Assembly: GCF_009707705.1 (NCBI RefSeq)
Contig: NZ_WLYX01000001.1
Coordinates: 1,860,001-1,924,000 of the forward strand
From: Paludibacterium denitrificans
GTDB lineage: Bacteria > Pseudomonadota > Gammaproteobacteria > Burkholderiales > Chromobacteriaceae
Direction: 5' to 3'
Length of the DNA: 64,000 nt
Shown here: one piece after another, positions 32,901-43,155 of the stretch
Layout: each line of letters opens with the position of its first letter
Numbering within the stretch: position 1 is the first letter of the stretch
The notes under the pieces: model-generated
What the model saw: the letters and a program-made list of their open reading frames with translations, nothing else
The model's database searches: none
What the model was told of the DNA's origin: nothing
Position numbers and translations under genes: made by a program

Positions 32901-34086
32901 GTAGTTTTTTCTCTAAGGCTGATATGTGATCGCTAGATCTAATAGCTGTTTGATAGGCTTCATATGCGGCAATTGCATTAAGCTTATCAATGTCGCGGCT
33001 AAGTCTATTGTAGCTGCTTGGTAGTATGCAAAGTCTGGCCATTTCTGTAATAGAAGATACTCTCAGCCCTCCATGGTGCCAGATACTTTTTGGTAGGCCA
33101 CTAAATGCCTGTGCTGTACCTATGACTGGAATGCCAGCTGCCCAAGCTTCAATCGTCTTAAGTTTAATGCCTGCGCCACGCGATAAAGGTGCCAATAATG
33201 CCATTTCAGTGAAGTCAGTAATATTTTGGTAGTATGAGCTTACGATAATTTGAATATTTTTTAGTTCTGGATGTTGTTTAATTATTTCCGTAATAAATGC
33301 GTCACTACCGTAACCTGCAATATGGAAAATAGCTGGTAGAGAGGTTTCGTTTTTAATTTCTTTCAACAACTCGGCACAGGTAAGAAGGAAATCTTGCGCG
33401 CCCTCGCAGTTCTCTGCTCGTGTCCAATTTCCAATTAATAGCCAGCGGTTCGGTATTGGCTTGAGTTTTCGTGCGCAAGCCGGGTGATCGATTACTGAAA
33501 TCATGGTTGAGTGAGCGCTGTGCAAGCGACGTAGTCGCGTGGCATCACTGAAGGAGAATGTGACGTTGAATTGTGCCCGGCTTAGTGCCATACGTTCAAG
33601 TGCGGCGCAACGGCGAGCACCCGTGGAAATGTCGCGATGGCTATCGTGTTTTAGGCTCGGGACATCGTGCCATACCGAGGATGCGTTGACAACCAGCAAA
33701 TGCACTTAAGTAAAGGTATGCTGCGTGGTGGTTGAATACCACTACATCCGGTTGCATACGCCAACGGGCCCAAAGGCAGCGTAGATACAGCCATGGAGAG
33801 GCCCGCAGCAGGAACTCCAGCCATACCGGCCCGAGCGACGCGCCCAAAATACAAACAGTCCGGCAGGTAATGTTAACAAGGCAAAGCCTAATAACGTGAT
33901 GCCATGAGTGGCTGGGTTCAGCGACAGTTCCTGCACAGTGCTGTGTTCTCGCCATCTCGCGAGCATTCCTTGCGTCGCGGAATTACCACCTGACGGTGTG
34001 TCTGAGCGTATCGCGTTGACGAATAGAATTCGCTGGCCTTTTAGCATGTCCGTCAAGTTTAGTTCTGGTTCCATTCTCTCGTTCAA
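32881..34086 (-). CDS. Glycosyltransferase of group 1 type
   Basis: Reads in three frames that join to about 400 residues. The N-terminus GQRILFVNAIRSDTPSGGNSA is a GT-B start, the middle has VWHDVPSLKHDS, and the C-terminal half has LLIGNWTRAENCEGAQDFL and the nucleotide-sugar region APLSRGAGIKLKTIEAWAAGIPVIGT. Frame defects near 33830 and 33680. The start at 34086 overlaps the previous stop by ATGA, so translation is coupled. Donor and acceptor unknown. Confidence 0.72.
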
Positions 34087-35221
34087 GTGTGGTCTCCCGA
34101 ATCTGTCAACCCAAACGCGGCGTATACTGAACGCAATTCACGGGACTGTATCGCAGCCTCACGAATGGTGTCGTTCAGAAGTTGTTGTAATGACAAGTCC
34201 GCTGATCGCAGCTGCACCACTGCCTGCTCCATCTCTTCAAGTGAACAACTCTGTACCCAGCCACTTGCTTGCGCAAATTCGAAACCATGCAGTGCTTCGT
34301 GACTTGCCAGCACCGGGCACGCATTGGCCAAGGCATCTATCATCTTGACCTTGACACCGCTGCCGAGGTGCATCGGGCAGACCATCGCATCGGCCATGCT
34401 GAGGATGTCATCGAGTGATTCCACAAAACCGGCAACGTTAATGCCGCGCTCTGTGAGTATATCGAGGTTGTACTCTTGTTTTATCCAGTCACTAACGCTA
34501 CCAATAATCATTAAACGCACCGCTGCGCCAGTCCATTTATCGGCAAGAAATGAGCAAGCCAAACGGTTTTGCTGGCCTGCCGAACCGAGAAATACTGCCG
34601 ACGGTGTTTTAGAACGTGACTGTCGTTCAGTGACAGTTTGTAGTCGATCGGCCAGTGACTGAACAAGCGGATTTACTACTCTGCAGTCTTCTGGGCCTCC
34701 GTAGATTTGCTGCATACGTTCACAGTCATAGGCTGAAAGTGTGAATACAACATCAGACGATTCAATCGCTTGCGCCTCGGCACGGTACGCGGCACGTAGC
34801 AACTCTCCCGCAAGGCCTCCGCGGAGTGCGGCTTCTCCTGCATAGTAGTCGTACTCACAGTTGTGGCTCTGCGTGAAGACATAGCAGCCTCGCTTTTTAG
34901 CCACCGCGGCGAGAGGGCCAAATAGCATTGAGTCAAAAATAACTGCCGCAGGCTCTACACGTTCTAGCGAACGTTCAAAGTCGGCTATAGCACCCGCATG
35001 GACTCCTGCAATGTGCCCATGCTTGAGTCGCGCGAAGGTGCGAACTTTTCGAATGAGTCCCCTGCCATTAGGCAATGGCACCGGTGAGTTACACAGCTAG
35101 CGCGGTTTAGTGCCGCCGTGTGATATCGGTTGATTATGCTATGTGCCTGCCCGCCACCAGTAGCAAGTGCGCCAGTACGGGTAACGAGCAGAACACGAGG
35201 ATTGGATTCTGGTAGTGTCAT
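34083..35221 (-). CDS. Glycosyltransferase family 4-like
   Basis: About 379 residues from ATG 35219-35221. The start NPRVLLVTRTGALATGGGQAH resembles a GT-B nucleotide-binding loop. The C-terminal domain has AVFLGSAGQQNRLA, GFVESLDDILSMADAMVCPMHLGSGVKVKMIDALANACPVLAS, the EX7E-type donor site region. One frame defect near 35085. Overlaps the next gene by 4 bp. Confidence 0.75.
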
Positions 35222-35235
35222 TTCGGGAGTGGACG

Positions 35236-36225
35236 TTAGCGGTTCAGCAAACCAATGTTGATCATATAGCGGCTTGTATACACGACTGCGGTAAGTACAT
35301 ACCACGCGATACCAATACGGCACAGGCGCGGTTTCATGGGAGCGCTAATAAGTAAGACTTCAAATTGTTCAAAATAGGCACCAAGGCGAACAGCGATCTC
35401 AGGCACTTGAAACTCCGCAGCGGCCAAAACCAAACCAACGGAATAGAACTGCCAGTATATGTTGTTGCTAATGGTTAGCGTTAGTGAGCTCAGAATTATT
35501 AGAATTCGTTTTATCCAGCTTAAGTAGATATCCTGGGTGGAACGAAATCCCTCAAACTCTACATAAAACATCAGCTTGGATAGCAAGGCCTCATCCACGA
35601 GCATGTAACTAAATAATAGTACAGTTGCGATTAGTACCACTCTCATCACTACACCCGATCTCATGAACTGCATCATGGCCACTGGTACAACTGAAGCAAG
35701 GTGAACGAGTGGGGTCGCCAGTACTGCTAGGTAGGCCAAAAAATTCTGTTTCTTTCGGTGGGAAACATACAGTAATACTGCTGCCAACATGATCTTCATT
35801 GCCAACGCCTGACGGATAGCCCCCATGCTATTGGATAATAAATAAGTTAGATCATGTAGAGCTGCAACTCTCAGACCACCTAGGTAAGCAATCAACACGA
35901 ATAATAAACAGTCGAGTGCAGCAATCCAGAAAAACGGATATGGAAAAATATCCGAAAGGTAAGTCGATGGTAGACAAGCTAGCTGCCAAAAAAATTCCTG
36001 AGCATTAATCGAGCTAAGGTCGCATTGGCTCAAAACTGCAGTATAGTTTTCAATGTCAGAACCAAGAGAAGTTCTCGTTCCAATGCAAAACAGCCTAATG
36101 CAAGTAATTATTACCAGTGCAATGCTAAATTCGCTTCGTGGATTAAATATTATCAGCAAGAAGAGTAGTGAGCCATATATATATAAAAAATCAATAATTG
36201 TACTGTCCATTTTCTCCAATCTCAA
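35236..36225 (-). CDS. EpsG/Wzy-like polysaccharide polymerase
   Basis: Integral membrane protein of 329 residues with about nine hydrophobic helices. The segment NSMGAIRQALAMKIMLAAV carries the SxxxxRQxxA pattern seen in EpsG-family repeat-unit polymerases, and an early loop SLGSDIENYTAVL is typical. Starts at 36225 or 36210. As the only polymerase candidate in the locus it should be the Wzy. Confidence 0.7.
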   Translation of the reverse strand: MRLEKMDSTIIDFLYIYGSLLFLLIIFNPRSEFSIALVIITCIRLFCIGTRTSLGSDIENYTAVLSQCDLSSINAQEFFWQLACLPSTYLSDIFPYPFFWIAALDCLLFVLIAYLGGLRVAALHDLTYLLSNSMGAIRQALAMKIMLAAVLLYVSHRKKQNFLAYLAVLATPLVHLASVVPVAMMQFMRSGVVMRVVLIATVLLFSYMLVDEALLSKLMFYVEFEGFRSTQDIYLSWIKRILIILSSLTLTISNNIYWQFYSVGLVLAAAEFQVPEIAVRLGAYFEQFEVLLISAPMKPRLCRIGIAWYVLTAVVYTSRYMINIGLLNR

Positions 36226-36289
36226 TATGGATTAGCCTGGTGTTTTGGATTTTCTTTATGTTTTTCAAAATTATACTGCTGAGTGAATT

Positions 36290-37392
36290 TTAAAAAATAG
36301 TTAATTTTATCAATATTCTTTTAATTAACCAAGATATTCTGCTGCGTCCAGTTGGAACTGGGTTAAACTTCATAATCATGGATCGACATTTAAGGTTTGG
36401 TTCGTAATCAATAAGAAAGCCTTGTTGATATAGATTAGAGCAAGCATCAACATCTTCAGCCTCTCCCCATGCTAAATTTTTATCAAATGGTGAATGGTGA
36501 ATATTACCCTTATTAAATATCATGATGCCACCATCAACATAAGCAACCCGCTTTTTTGCTAGCAGTAAATGATCATCTATTGTGGTACATGCAGCTAATG
36601 TTTGTCTTGGTGATGTACGGGCAGTATCATAAGAACCAATTGATATATAGTCAAGAAATCGTCTTTCTTTCCCTTTGCAATTAACAATTACACTGGGTGC
36701 CAGTACATCAAAGCAATTTTTTGTGAGAATCAGCAGGAAATGGCCTTCAAATTCTATTCTGGTATGGCTAATTACAACAATACTGTATTTTGCATATTCA
36801 AAAATCTTGTTTTTCTTATCAGCAATGGGGATTCTGTTTGCCTCTAATACCTTGTCGTAGGCAATAGTACGCAGCTCAATGTTATCGGTCAGGAGTCTTA
36901 GTTCGCTTGCAAAGTCTTCACTAATGTTTCCACAAATCAATATTTCTATGGCCGGTTATGGGGCCGTCTTTGTTTTCCTATTGATGCAATTGCATTTTTG
37001 AGAAGGATGGAATCCTGTTCTCCTCCACCATAGACAATGCCGAATGTTACGCCAGTATGTGAGAAATTATTTTCTGTTTTTCTGGCGACAATAGTCCCAT
37101 TTTGGTTGTCGACCTCTAAAATATGAAAATTTTCCGAAACAGATTTGAAAAATTCTTTTCGAACTTGCCAGAAATCAATTTCTTTTGTAGAGAAAATACC
37201 TGTTTTGCTTGGGCTAGATTCAACCAAAAGCATTCCATCGGGCTTAAGAGCCCAAGTGGAATATTTAAACGCATGACGCAAGAGACCTTGTTGTTTTAGC
37301 TGATTTACGTTAAGTGTTATTTCAGTAAATTTACTTTTAAATGTACGTAAAGTATGGAGGCTCTCTCGGTTGTTTGCAAAGAATTTAGTCAT
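36290..37392 (-). CDS. Fused methyltransferase-like and family 2 glycosyltransferase protein
   Basis: Two frames join at 36952-36955, where CCGG stands for a CCTGG needed by RRPHNLAIEILICGN. The result is about 367 residues. The first about 100 (WALKPDGMLLVESSP, EIDFWQVRKEFFKSV) look like the C-terminal half of a class I methyltransferase without its SAM-binding start. The rest begins VTFGIVYGGGEQD and is GT2-like, with VDGGIMIFNKG and LAWGEAEDVDACS, the acidic catalytic region. It starts at 37392, overlapping the previous stop by ATGA. Confidence 0.6.
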
Positions 37393-37965
37393 CTTAATTG
37401 ATCATTCGTGCGGGGACGGCCAGCATATACATGGCCGGATAAACAGTTTTTTGTAACAACAGCGCTTAAGCACCTATTACTACGGTGTTTTCAATTATTA
37501 CACCGGCATGATATTAACTCGGCCACCCAGCCAACAATTTTCTCCAATTTCTATATTATCTATTTCAACCCCAGAGTGCTTAATTAGACTTGATGAGTCG
37601 TATCGATGCTTAGTGTCCACTACCATTAGGTCTGGGCCAGATATTGTTCCCTTACCTATCCTGAGTTCACCGAATATAATCAATTTCGCTCCGTTGGCTA
37701 GATATACTTCATTTTCAATTACAATTTTTCCATCGGATAGTGCAAAATCAATAAACATATTTTTTATGTGAACGTTATCTCCAATTTCTAAAGTTCCGCT
37801 GCCAAGTACTTCTAGCCCATCTATCATTGAGTTTGACCCAATATTAATTTTCGGATTGTCCCGGATCAAAATTTTACCAATAATTCTAGTGCCTCTCTTT
37901 ATGCTGATACAGGGGTTTAGTAACATTGCGATGCACATCTGCATTGCTCGAATTATTTTTTTCAT
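37389..37965 (-). CDS. Hexapeptide-repeat acyltransferase
   Basis: Left-handed beta-helix O-acetyltransferase of about 191 residues. Hexapeptide turns such as INIGSNSMIDG, LEIGDNVHIKN and IEIGENCWLGGRVNIMPG; the usual DTKHRYD loop carries the catalytic His. Two scars fall within 45 bp near the end: 37503-37506 (CCGG for CCTGG) and 37464-37471 (GCTTAAGC for GCCGGC in VIGAGAVVTKN). The frame then closes at 37389. Probably O-acetylates a sugar of the repeat unit. Confidence 0.82.
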
Positions 37966-39359
37966 GGCAATAGAGTTCTTTTGTCTTTATAAAATGATTT
38001 GATTTTGAGGAAAAGTACTACTACACAAAGGAGTGCCGCAATCACTGAGATTATTCCTTGGTAGAAAAATCGATGAATTAAGGCAAAAAAAGCTAGCATA
38101 AAAAAAATATTTTCTTTCCAAAAGGGGGGGGATTTTGAGGAAAATGTAAATCTATAATCGACAGAGATGTATACATATGCGGTCAGCCGGGCAATAAATA
38201 CAGCTATTGGATAGCCGTTCAAGCCTGCGAATAGTGTTGCAATTAAAGAACCAAAAACAAGAGCTAATGAGCAGAGCGTGTTATGGATTAGTGCTTTTCT
38301 ATTCTTTCCAGCCTTTTTGAAAGCCATTCCTTTTGCAACTAGTTCGCTTTGCAATAACGAGGCGGCATATATAAAAAACAATGCATATGGGTCTAGAGTA
38401 TGTAAATTAAGAATGTCTTGAAATTCGTGGGAGAATCCACCGGCAATAAGTGTCTCTAATGCAAAAAAAATTATATATATATGCCTGAATTTTTTTAATG
38501 CAATCTCGGAACCGCTGTTATCCTCGGTATAGCCTGTATGGATATTGGTAACTATTGATTGAATAAAAAATGCCGATAGTCCTATGATGGCTTGGTAATA
38601 AAGCATAGGTCCAACTCCGGTGGTCCCAACATTTCTTACCAAGAAATATACTGCTAGCCAAGGTGCTAGAATTGAAAATGCGGATTCAAGCATGTTTGGC
38701 AAAAGAAATCGCCGAATATGAATCCAAGACTTCAATATTGTAGAATATTTGGGTGTTCTTAGTTTTGGCGGGTCATTCAGCAATGGTTTTATGTAGCGAG
38801 ACAATATTATTGGAACTACGCAACCATATCCTAGGCTAATATAGGCAATAGAGCCGGATAGGCCGTAATGAGCGATCAGTATTGAGCCAAAGAAAAAATT
38901 TACAAACAATGAAAGAATTACCAAGATGGAAGTTTTGGGCGATACAACACCCATTGCTTTTCCGAAAAACAATGCAAGTTGCGACATTGAAGTAAAAACA
39001 ATGGCAGAGAAGAAAAGTGGTGCTCCAGTCAGATTGAAAATCTGATCAAGACGAAAAATTGTAGATGCTGCATAAGTTACAATCAGGACAATGGTAAGGA
39101 GTGTTAGATAAAAAAACAGAGGGGTTATTATATATATCTTACGGTATTTAACAGATTTAAAAATTTTTCTGGAGTATATTAAATAGAATAAACTGGCCGA
39201 TGAGCTTGCAAAACCGGCGCACATGGTGAGTGTTGATCTGAAATATGATAATAGATCAAAATCTGAATGACTGAGTAATCGACTTGCCCGGTAAGTAAAT
39301 ACAAAGAAAAATACCTTTAGTGCGACATCGATAATAATAAATGAATGTCTTCGAAGCAT
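37962..39359 (-). CDS. Wzx-type polysaccharide flippase
   Basis: A 12-14 helix membrane protein, about 465 residues from ATG 39359 (longer starts up to 39431 possible). Moves the lipid-linked repeat unit across the inner membrane. Hydrophobic segments alternate with short basic loops throughout, with the characteristic Arg/Lys in helix 1 (FFFVFTYRASRLL). Overlaps the acetyltransferase by 4 bp. Confidence 0.75.
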   Translation of the reverse strand: MLRRHSFIIIDVALKVFFFVFTYRASRLLSHSDFDLLSYFRSTLTMCAGFASSSASLFYLIYSRKIFKSVKYRKIYIITPLFFYLTLLTIVLIVTYAASTIFRLDQIFNLTGAPLFFSAIVFTSMSQLALFFGKAMGVVSPKTSILVILSLFVNFFFGSILIAHYGLSGSIAYISLGYGCVVPIILSRYIKPLLNDPPKLRTPKYSTILKSWIHIRRFLLPNMLESAFSILAPWLAVYFLVRNVGTTGVGPMLYYQAIIGLSAFFIQSIVTNIHTGYTEDNSGSEIALKKFRHIYIIFFALETLIAGGFSHEFQDILNLHTLDPYALFFIYAASLLQSELVAKGMAFKKAGKNRKALIHNTLCSLALVFGSLIATLFAGLNGYPIAVFIARLTAYVYISVDYRFTFSSKSPPFWKENIFFMLAFFALIHRFFYQGIISVIAALLCVVVLFLKIKSFYKDKRTLLP

Positions 39360-39515
39360 AATCAACACTACACCGATTTTTATTTGCAATGAACTGCACT
39401 GAGATTGGTGTTCTGCCAATCGGCGCCACATTGTCTTCCATCATTTAATTAAATTGACTGTGATTTCAATTTGTCAAAGAAAGGTATGCGGAGCTATATG
39501 CTATCTCTAGCATTT

Positions 39516-40241
39516 TTATTGATGTGCAAGGTATAAGTCAAGGTCTTCTGGTGTCCCAATTCCGTGCATTGCTTCTGGCAAAATGTCAAAAGTAATTATT
39601 TTTTTATTATTTTTAATCAAGTAGTTATATGCTGGACACGTATAGTATTCGTTGTTGACGCGATCTTGATGGAGAATCATTTCAATCGCAGCATCTACAA
39701 AGTCACTACCCTTTGTAAAGAAGTATATTCCTACAGTTGCAATCGCTGAAATTGGATATTTTTCACGAACCTCTTGAACTACTCCATTCTGATCAATTCT
39801 CGCAAATGACCATTTCGGGTTTTTGCTAAAATCATTGAAAGTAAGTATTGAGCCATCAGCGCCACGCTCAATGCAGTCCATGATGAATTTTTCTGGATCA
39901 AAATCTACAATTTGATCGGAATTTGCTATCAATAATGGCTGATCATTATTGATCAACTTTCGCGCATGTAAAATCGTACAGGCTGTTCCTTCCGTCAAGT
40001 TGTCGATTGAAATAAATGTAGCATTAAATTGACTTTGTATTTCTCTCACCAACGCAATTTCGGCGTCTAAATGTGCTTGACGTGCCACTAAAATAAAATG
40101 GGCATTGGGGCAGGTCAAATTTTCCAGTACTCTAACAATCATTGGTTTGCCTGCAACATCAATAAATGGCTTTGGTTTGCTATAGCCCGCTTTAGAAAAA
40201 CGACTACCGGCGCCTGCCATAGGTATTAAAATATTAATCAT
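39516..40241 (-). CDS. Sugar (or polyol) phosphate nucleotidyltransferase
   Basis: Intact enzyme of about 241 residues. Active-site start LIPMAGAGSRFSKAGYSKPKP has the GxGxRF loop and the catalytic Lys, and IANSDQIVDFD the metal-binding Asp. Ends HGIGTPEDLDLYL, as in pyrophosphorylases. The ATG 40241 start overlaps the cupin gene by 8 bp; a longer frame upstream runs through that gene. Which NTP and which phosphate it uses is unknown. First of a coupled five-gene module. Confidence 0.8.
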   Translation of the reverse strand: MINILIPMAGAGSRFSKAGYSKPKPFIDVAGKPMIVRVLENLTCPNAHFILVARQAHLDAEIALVREIQSQFNATFISIDNLTEGTACTILHARKLINNDQPLLIANSDQIVDFDPEKFIMDCIERGADGSILTFNDFSKNPKWSFARIDQNGVVQEVREKYPISAIATVGIYFFTKGSDFVDAAIEMILHQDRVNNEYYTCPAYNYLIKNNKKIITFDILPEAMHGIGTPEDLDLYLAHQ

Positions 40242-40566
40242 TAGGCTCTCCCATGTATTTGTCATTTTCCGCGCCGAGGTACTTGACCACAGTGGTGCTT
40301 GTATCTTCAAGGACTTCGAAATCAGTTGCTTCATTTGGTTCAATTACTATGATGTCGCCTTTGCAAAATTCAACACCATTCATTCGTACCCTACCTGACA
40401 TGATTACTGTTATTTCTGTTGCTACTTTGTGAAAGTGCCGATCTTCATAGTCGCCTGTATGATACTCTTTGACCGCTACTTCAACCTCTTTTGTTTTAAT
40501 TAAATTTGGTTCAAAATTTCCAATAAACCATCCTTTTGTCATTTTGCTCAACTTCGTAGTTTTCAT
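40234..40566 (-). CDS. Small cupin-domain protein
   Basis: 110 residues, single cupin. The metal-site motif is GDYEDRHFHKVATEIT, and GRVRMNGVEFCKGDIIVIEPNEATDF is the second half. Overlaps both neighbours (8 bp downstream, 4 bp upstream). Small cupins in such loci are epimerases, isomerases or sensors; no specific role can be assigned. Confidence 0.72.
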   Translation of the reverse strand: MKTTKLSKMTKGWFIGNFEPNLIKTKEVEVAVKEYHTGDYEDRHFHKVATEITVIMSGRVRMNGVEFCKGDIIVIEPNEATDFEVLEDTSTTVVKYLGAENDKYMGEPND

Positions 40567-41305
40567 GGCATGCCCTTCCGCTCGAGATGTGCTTCATATT
40601 CTTTAATTTTTTGTGGAGTATAGAGTGTGTGATATTTATTTACTTTTATCGGTGTTGACCGAATCTTCTTTCCATCTAATATCATTTCATTAAGAGTGGG
40701 TGCAATGAAGAAATTTCCATTAACGTGTGAATCTTTTTGAATCATTCGTTTGGTTGATTCTATGAAATCGCTCCCATGTCGAAAATAGTAAAGGCCTGCT
40801 ATTGCATTACGGCTAATTGGACGCTTCTCTGCCGTTTCTATTACCAAGCCATCTTCATTTAAACGTACATAAGACCAGCGAGGATGAACCGATTCAAAGG
40901 TAACAATGCTTAAGCATCTGCATCTCCAAATCGAGCTATTAAGTTATGTAAAGGTTCGTCAAATATCTGATCAGGATTCGCAATGAGAAGCGGTTGTGAA
41001 TTTTCGATGTAGGAGATTGCCATCAGAGCGCTGCATGCAGCACCTTTTGTTTCGTTCTCTAATTTAATTATTTTGGATTTGTTGTTTGTGATTATATTTA
41101 GAGTGCTATCCAAATGAAATTTGCGACAATCTGCATTGTTAATTACAAATATAAATTGAACATTCTTGCCTGCTGATTCAAGATTTTTAAGGACATGTTC
41201 GATGACGGTTTTTTTGCCAATTTCAATTAATGGGCTTGGGAATGGGTACTCTGTCTCTGAGAAGTGTTGGCTTTTTGCGGCCATTGGAATCAGTACATTA
41301 ATCAT
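40563..41305 (-). CDS. Nucleotidyltransferase paralogue with altered active site
   Basis: Homologous along its length to the enzyme at 39516-40241 (IANPDQIFDEP against IANSDQIVDFD; WSYVRLNEDGLVIE against WSFARIDQNGVVQE), but the start reads LIPMAAKSQHFSETEYPFPSP. The GxGxR loop and catalytic Lys are gone, and the final GIGTPEDLD is replaced by YTPQKIKEYEAHL. Frame breaks at 40908-40915 (GCTTAAGC, GCCGGC scar in DADAGIVTFES). About 247 residues. It may be a regulatory or substrate-specialised partner. Confidence 0.75.
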
Positions 41306-41936
41306 TAAACGTCTCCTCGATGCGAGAAATATGATCTTTTATGTTTTGATAATTAACTTCTTCAACCTCGTCGACTTCCATCACCCAAGCACCACTGGCT
41401 CTAGCAGCTTGAATTCCCTTTTCGTTATCTTCAATAATAAGACATTGTTTTGGCTGCAAATTCAGTTTTTGAATGGCCTTTGTGTAAATTTCTGGATCGG
41501 GTTTTCCTATTTTGACATCCTGATTAGATAGATAGAAATCAAGATATTTCATCAACGATGCTTGCTCCATCATCATTTTTACAGTTTGACGAATAGAGTT
41601 CGATGCAACGGCTAAGCTGTATCCATCTTGTTTTAGTCGAGAAAGAGCATACTCATGAAAAAATCGTGGCTTGCATTGCGCAAAGACCATTTCCATGGTG
41701 TAGGCTTGCTTTATTTCATTAATAAACTCGTGCAGCTCGATCGGTAGACCTCGTTCTAGGCTTAGCATTTCCAGTTTTTTCTTTGTCGGTAGGCCATCAT
41801 AAGTTACAAGATGGTCATAACGACTAATTTCCATGCCAAACAGCCCCAGTGCTTTGTTTAGTGCTTGGTAATGCCAATCCTTGGCTTCAATTAAAACGCC
41901 ATCCATGTCAAATATGATCGCTTTAATTTTAGCCAT
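41298..41936 (-). CDS. HAD-superfamily phosphatase/phosphomutase
   Basis: 212 residues. Motif I FDMDGVLIEAKDWH (nucleophile Asp and the Asp two later), motif II VASNSIR, motif III Lys in KIGKPDPEIY, motif IV IIEDNEKGIQAARASG. The cap lies between I and II, as in beta-phosphoglucomutases and glycerol-phosphate phosphatases. Overlaps both neighbours by 8 bp. Confidence 0.85.
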   Translation of the reverse strand: MAKIKAIIFDMDGVLIEAKDWHYQALNKALGLFGMEISRYDHLVTYDGLPTKKKLEMLSLERGLPIELHEFINEIKQAYTMEMVFAQCKPRFFHEYALSRLKQDGYSLAVASNSIRQTVKMMMEQASLMKYLDFYLSNQDVKIGKPDPEIYTKAIQKLNLQPKQCLIIEDNEKGIQAARASGAWVMEVDEVEEVNYQNIKDHISRIEETFND

Positions 41937-42561
41937 TAAAATACTCCTGTGCGCGATCTGGAAAGTCTGTGCAAAGCATCAATCGATCCTTACCAATAAT
42001 AGACTCCAAGTTTTTGTAGTGCTTCCACTCTTGATGGTAGTCACGCTTATGTAAGTCTGGAGAAACGATACAAATTTTTTTTCCATTATGTAAATGATGA
42101 TGAATAGTATCATCGGTTATCCAATGGCAATGAAATTCGTCAAGCCATATTCCGTCTGCAAGCTGATAGTATGAAGGGCTTTTTTCATATTCGCTTTGAC
42201 GTGTATAGGTTTTGAATTGGTGTTTGCAATAATGCAAACCATCAGGTACTGCCATATCAAAAACAAAGTAGTTTCTTATATTGAAGGCGTGGATTAGTCG
42301 ATGCAACTCAGTCTGTAATCCATCTGCTTTTATATTTAATGCTAAAGTTGGCTCCGAATTATATTGTTTATATATGTCAAAAAATGTCTCGACAGTAATG
42401 GCGGATTCGTCCGGCATATTGTGTGAAATTACTAGCACTCCATTGCGATCTCTGATATCTGTTTCTGTACCATACCCTTGTTCAAAGCTACGAACAAATG
42501 CAGGAGTGTGATTCTTTTCGGAAGTGTTTTTCCAAAATCCACGATGAGAAATAATTATCAT
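41929..42561 (-). CDS. Glycerophosphodiester phosphodiesterase-like protein
   Basis: 210 residues, TIM-barrel GDPD type. N-terminal SHRGFW, then ETDIRDRNGVLVISHN gives the conserved HR, ExD and H residues. No signal peptide, so cytoplasmic. First gene of the coupled module (reading minus), with 590 bp of non-coding DNA in front. In this context it may act on a glycerol-containing phosphodiester, or have been recruited for another cyclic or diester intermediate; this is inference. Confidence 0.75.
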   Translation of the reverse strand: MIIISHRGFWKNTSEKNHTPAFVRSFEQGYGTETDIRDRNGVLVISHNMPDESAITVETFFDIYKQYNSEPTLALNIKADGLQTELHRLIHAFNIRNYFVFDMAVPDGLHYCKHQFKTYTRQSEYEKSPSYYQLADGIWLDEFHCHWITDDTIHHHLHNGKKICIVSPDLHKRDYHQEWKHYKNLESIIGKDRLMLCTDFPDRAQEYFNG

Positions 42562-43155
42562 GTTTCTTTAAGCATTTCTGGGTGGGTTTAAGGTTTTATA
42601 AACAGTTTGCTTCAATTTCTATTTTTATGCAGATCATATTTTCATGATTATAAATCATTTTTATTTATTTGCGTGCCGGGTGGTTAATTTGACTTGTAAG
42701 ATAATAAAGTCAAAGCGTCGGCATGGTTTGCCGAAGTTTAAGCTTAAAAAAATATTAAAATAAGTAATCAGCAAAGGAATTTTATGTTTTTGTGCTTGCA
42801 TGATCTCGAGAGATTTTGGGTGTTATTTGAGTGTTTCTCTTTCTCTCTCAAGTTCATTATTGTTCAATGGTTTGCTAAGTGATTTAATATAATGCCTTTT
42901 CATGCGAAGGCTGTGACGGAGGTATTGACGCATCGTTATGTGAGCGTATTGTTTTTAGTCTATTTATATTTTGTCATCATGAGCGAGTCGGATGAACGAA
43001 CTGACTGGGCTAATTAACCATGCATTTAGATTGAATGCATGTTGAGAGAATTTTCGTCTTTCATAAATAATGAGCGTTGGTCACTATTCTGATTTGTTGC
43101 TCTTCATAGAGTGTGCTGGCTATCAGTAAAATCTGAATAAGACTATGCGGTAATT
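42562..43155. other. 590-bp AT-rich non-coding gap in the polysaccharide locus
   Basis: No convincing gene on either strand. It separates rmlCADB from the GDPD-to-manC block and must hold the promoter of that block. An inverted repeat ATGATT-ATA-AATCAT is at 42644-42658. No JUMPstart/ops element was recognised. Confidence 0.5.
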
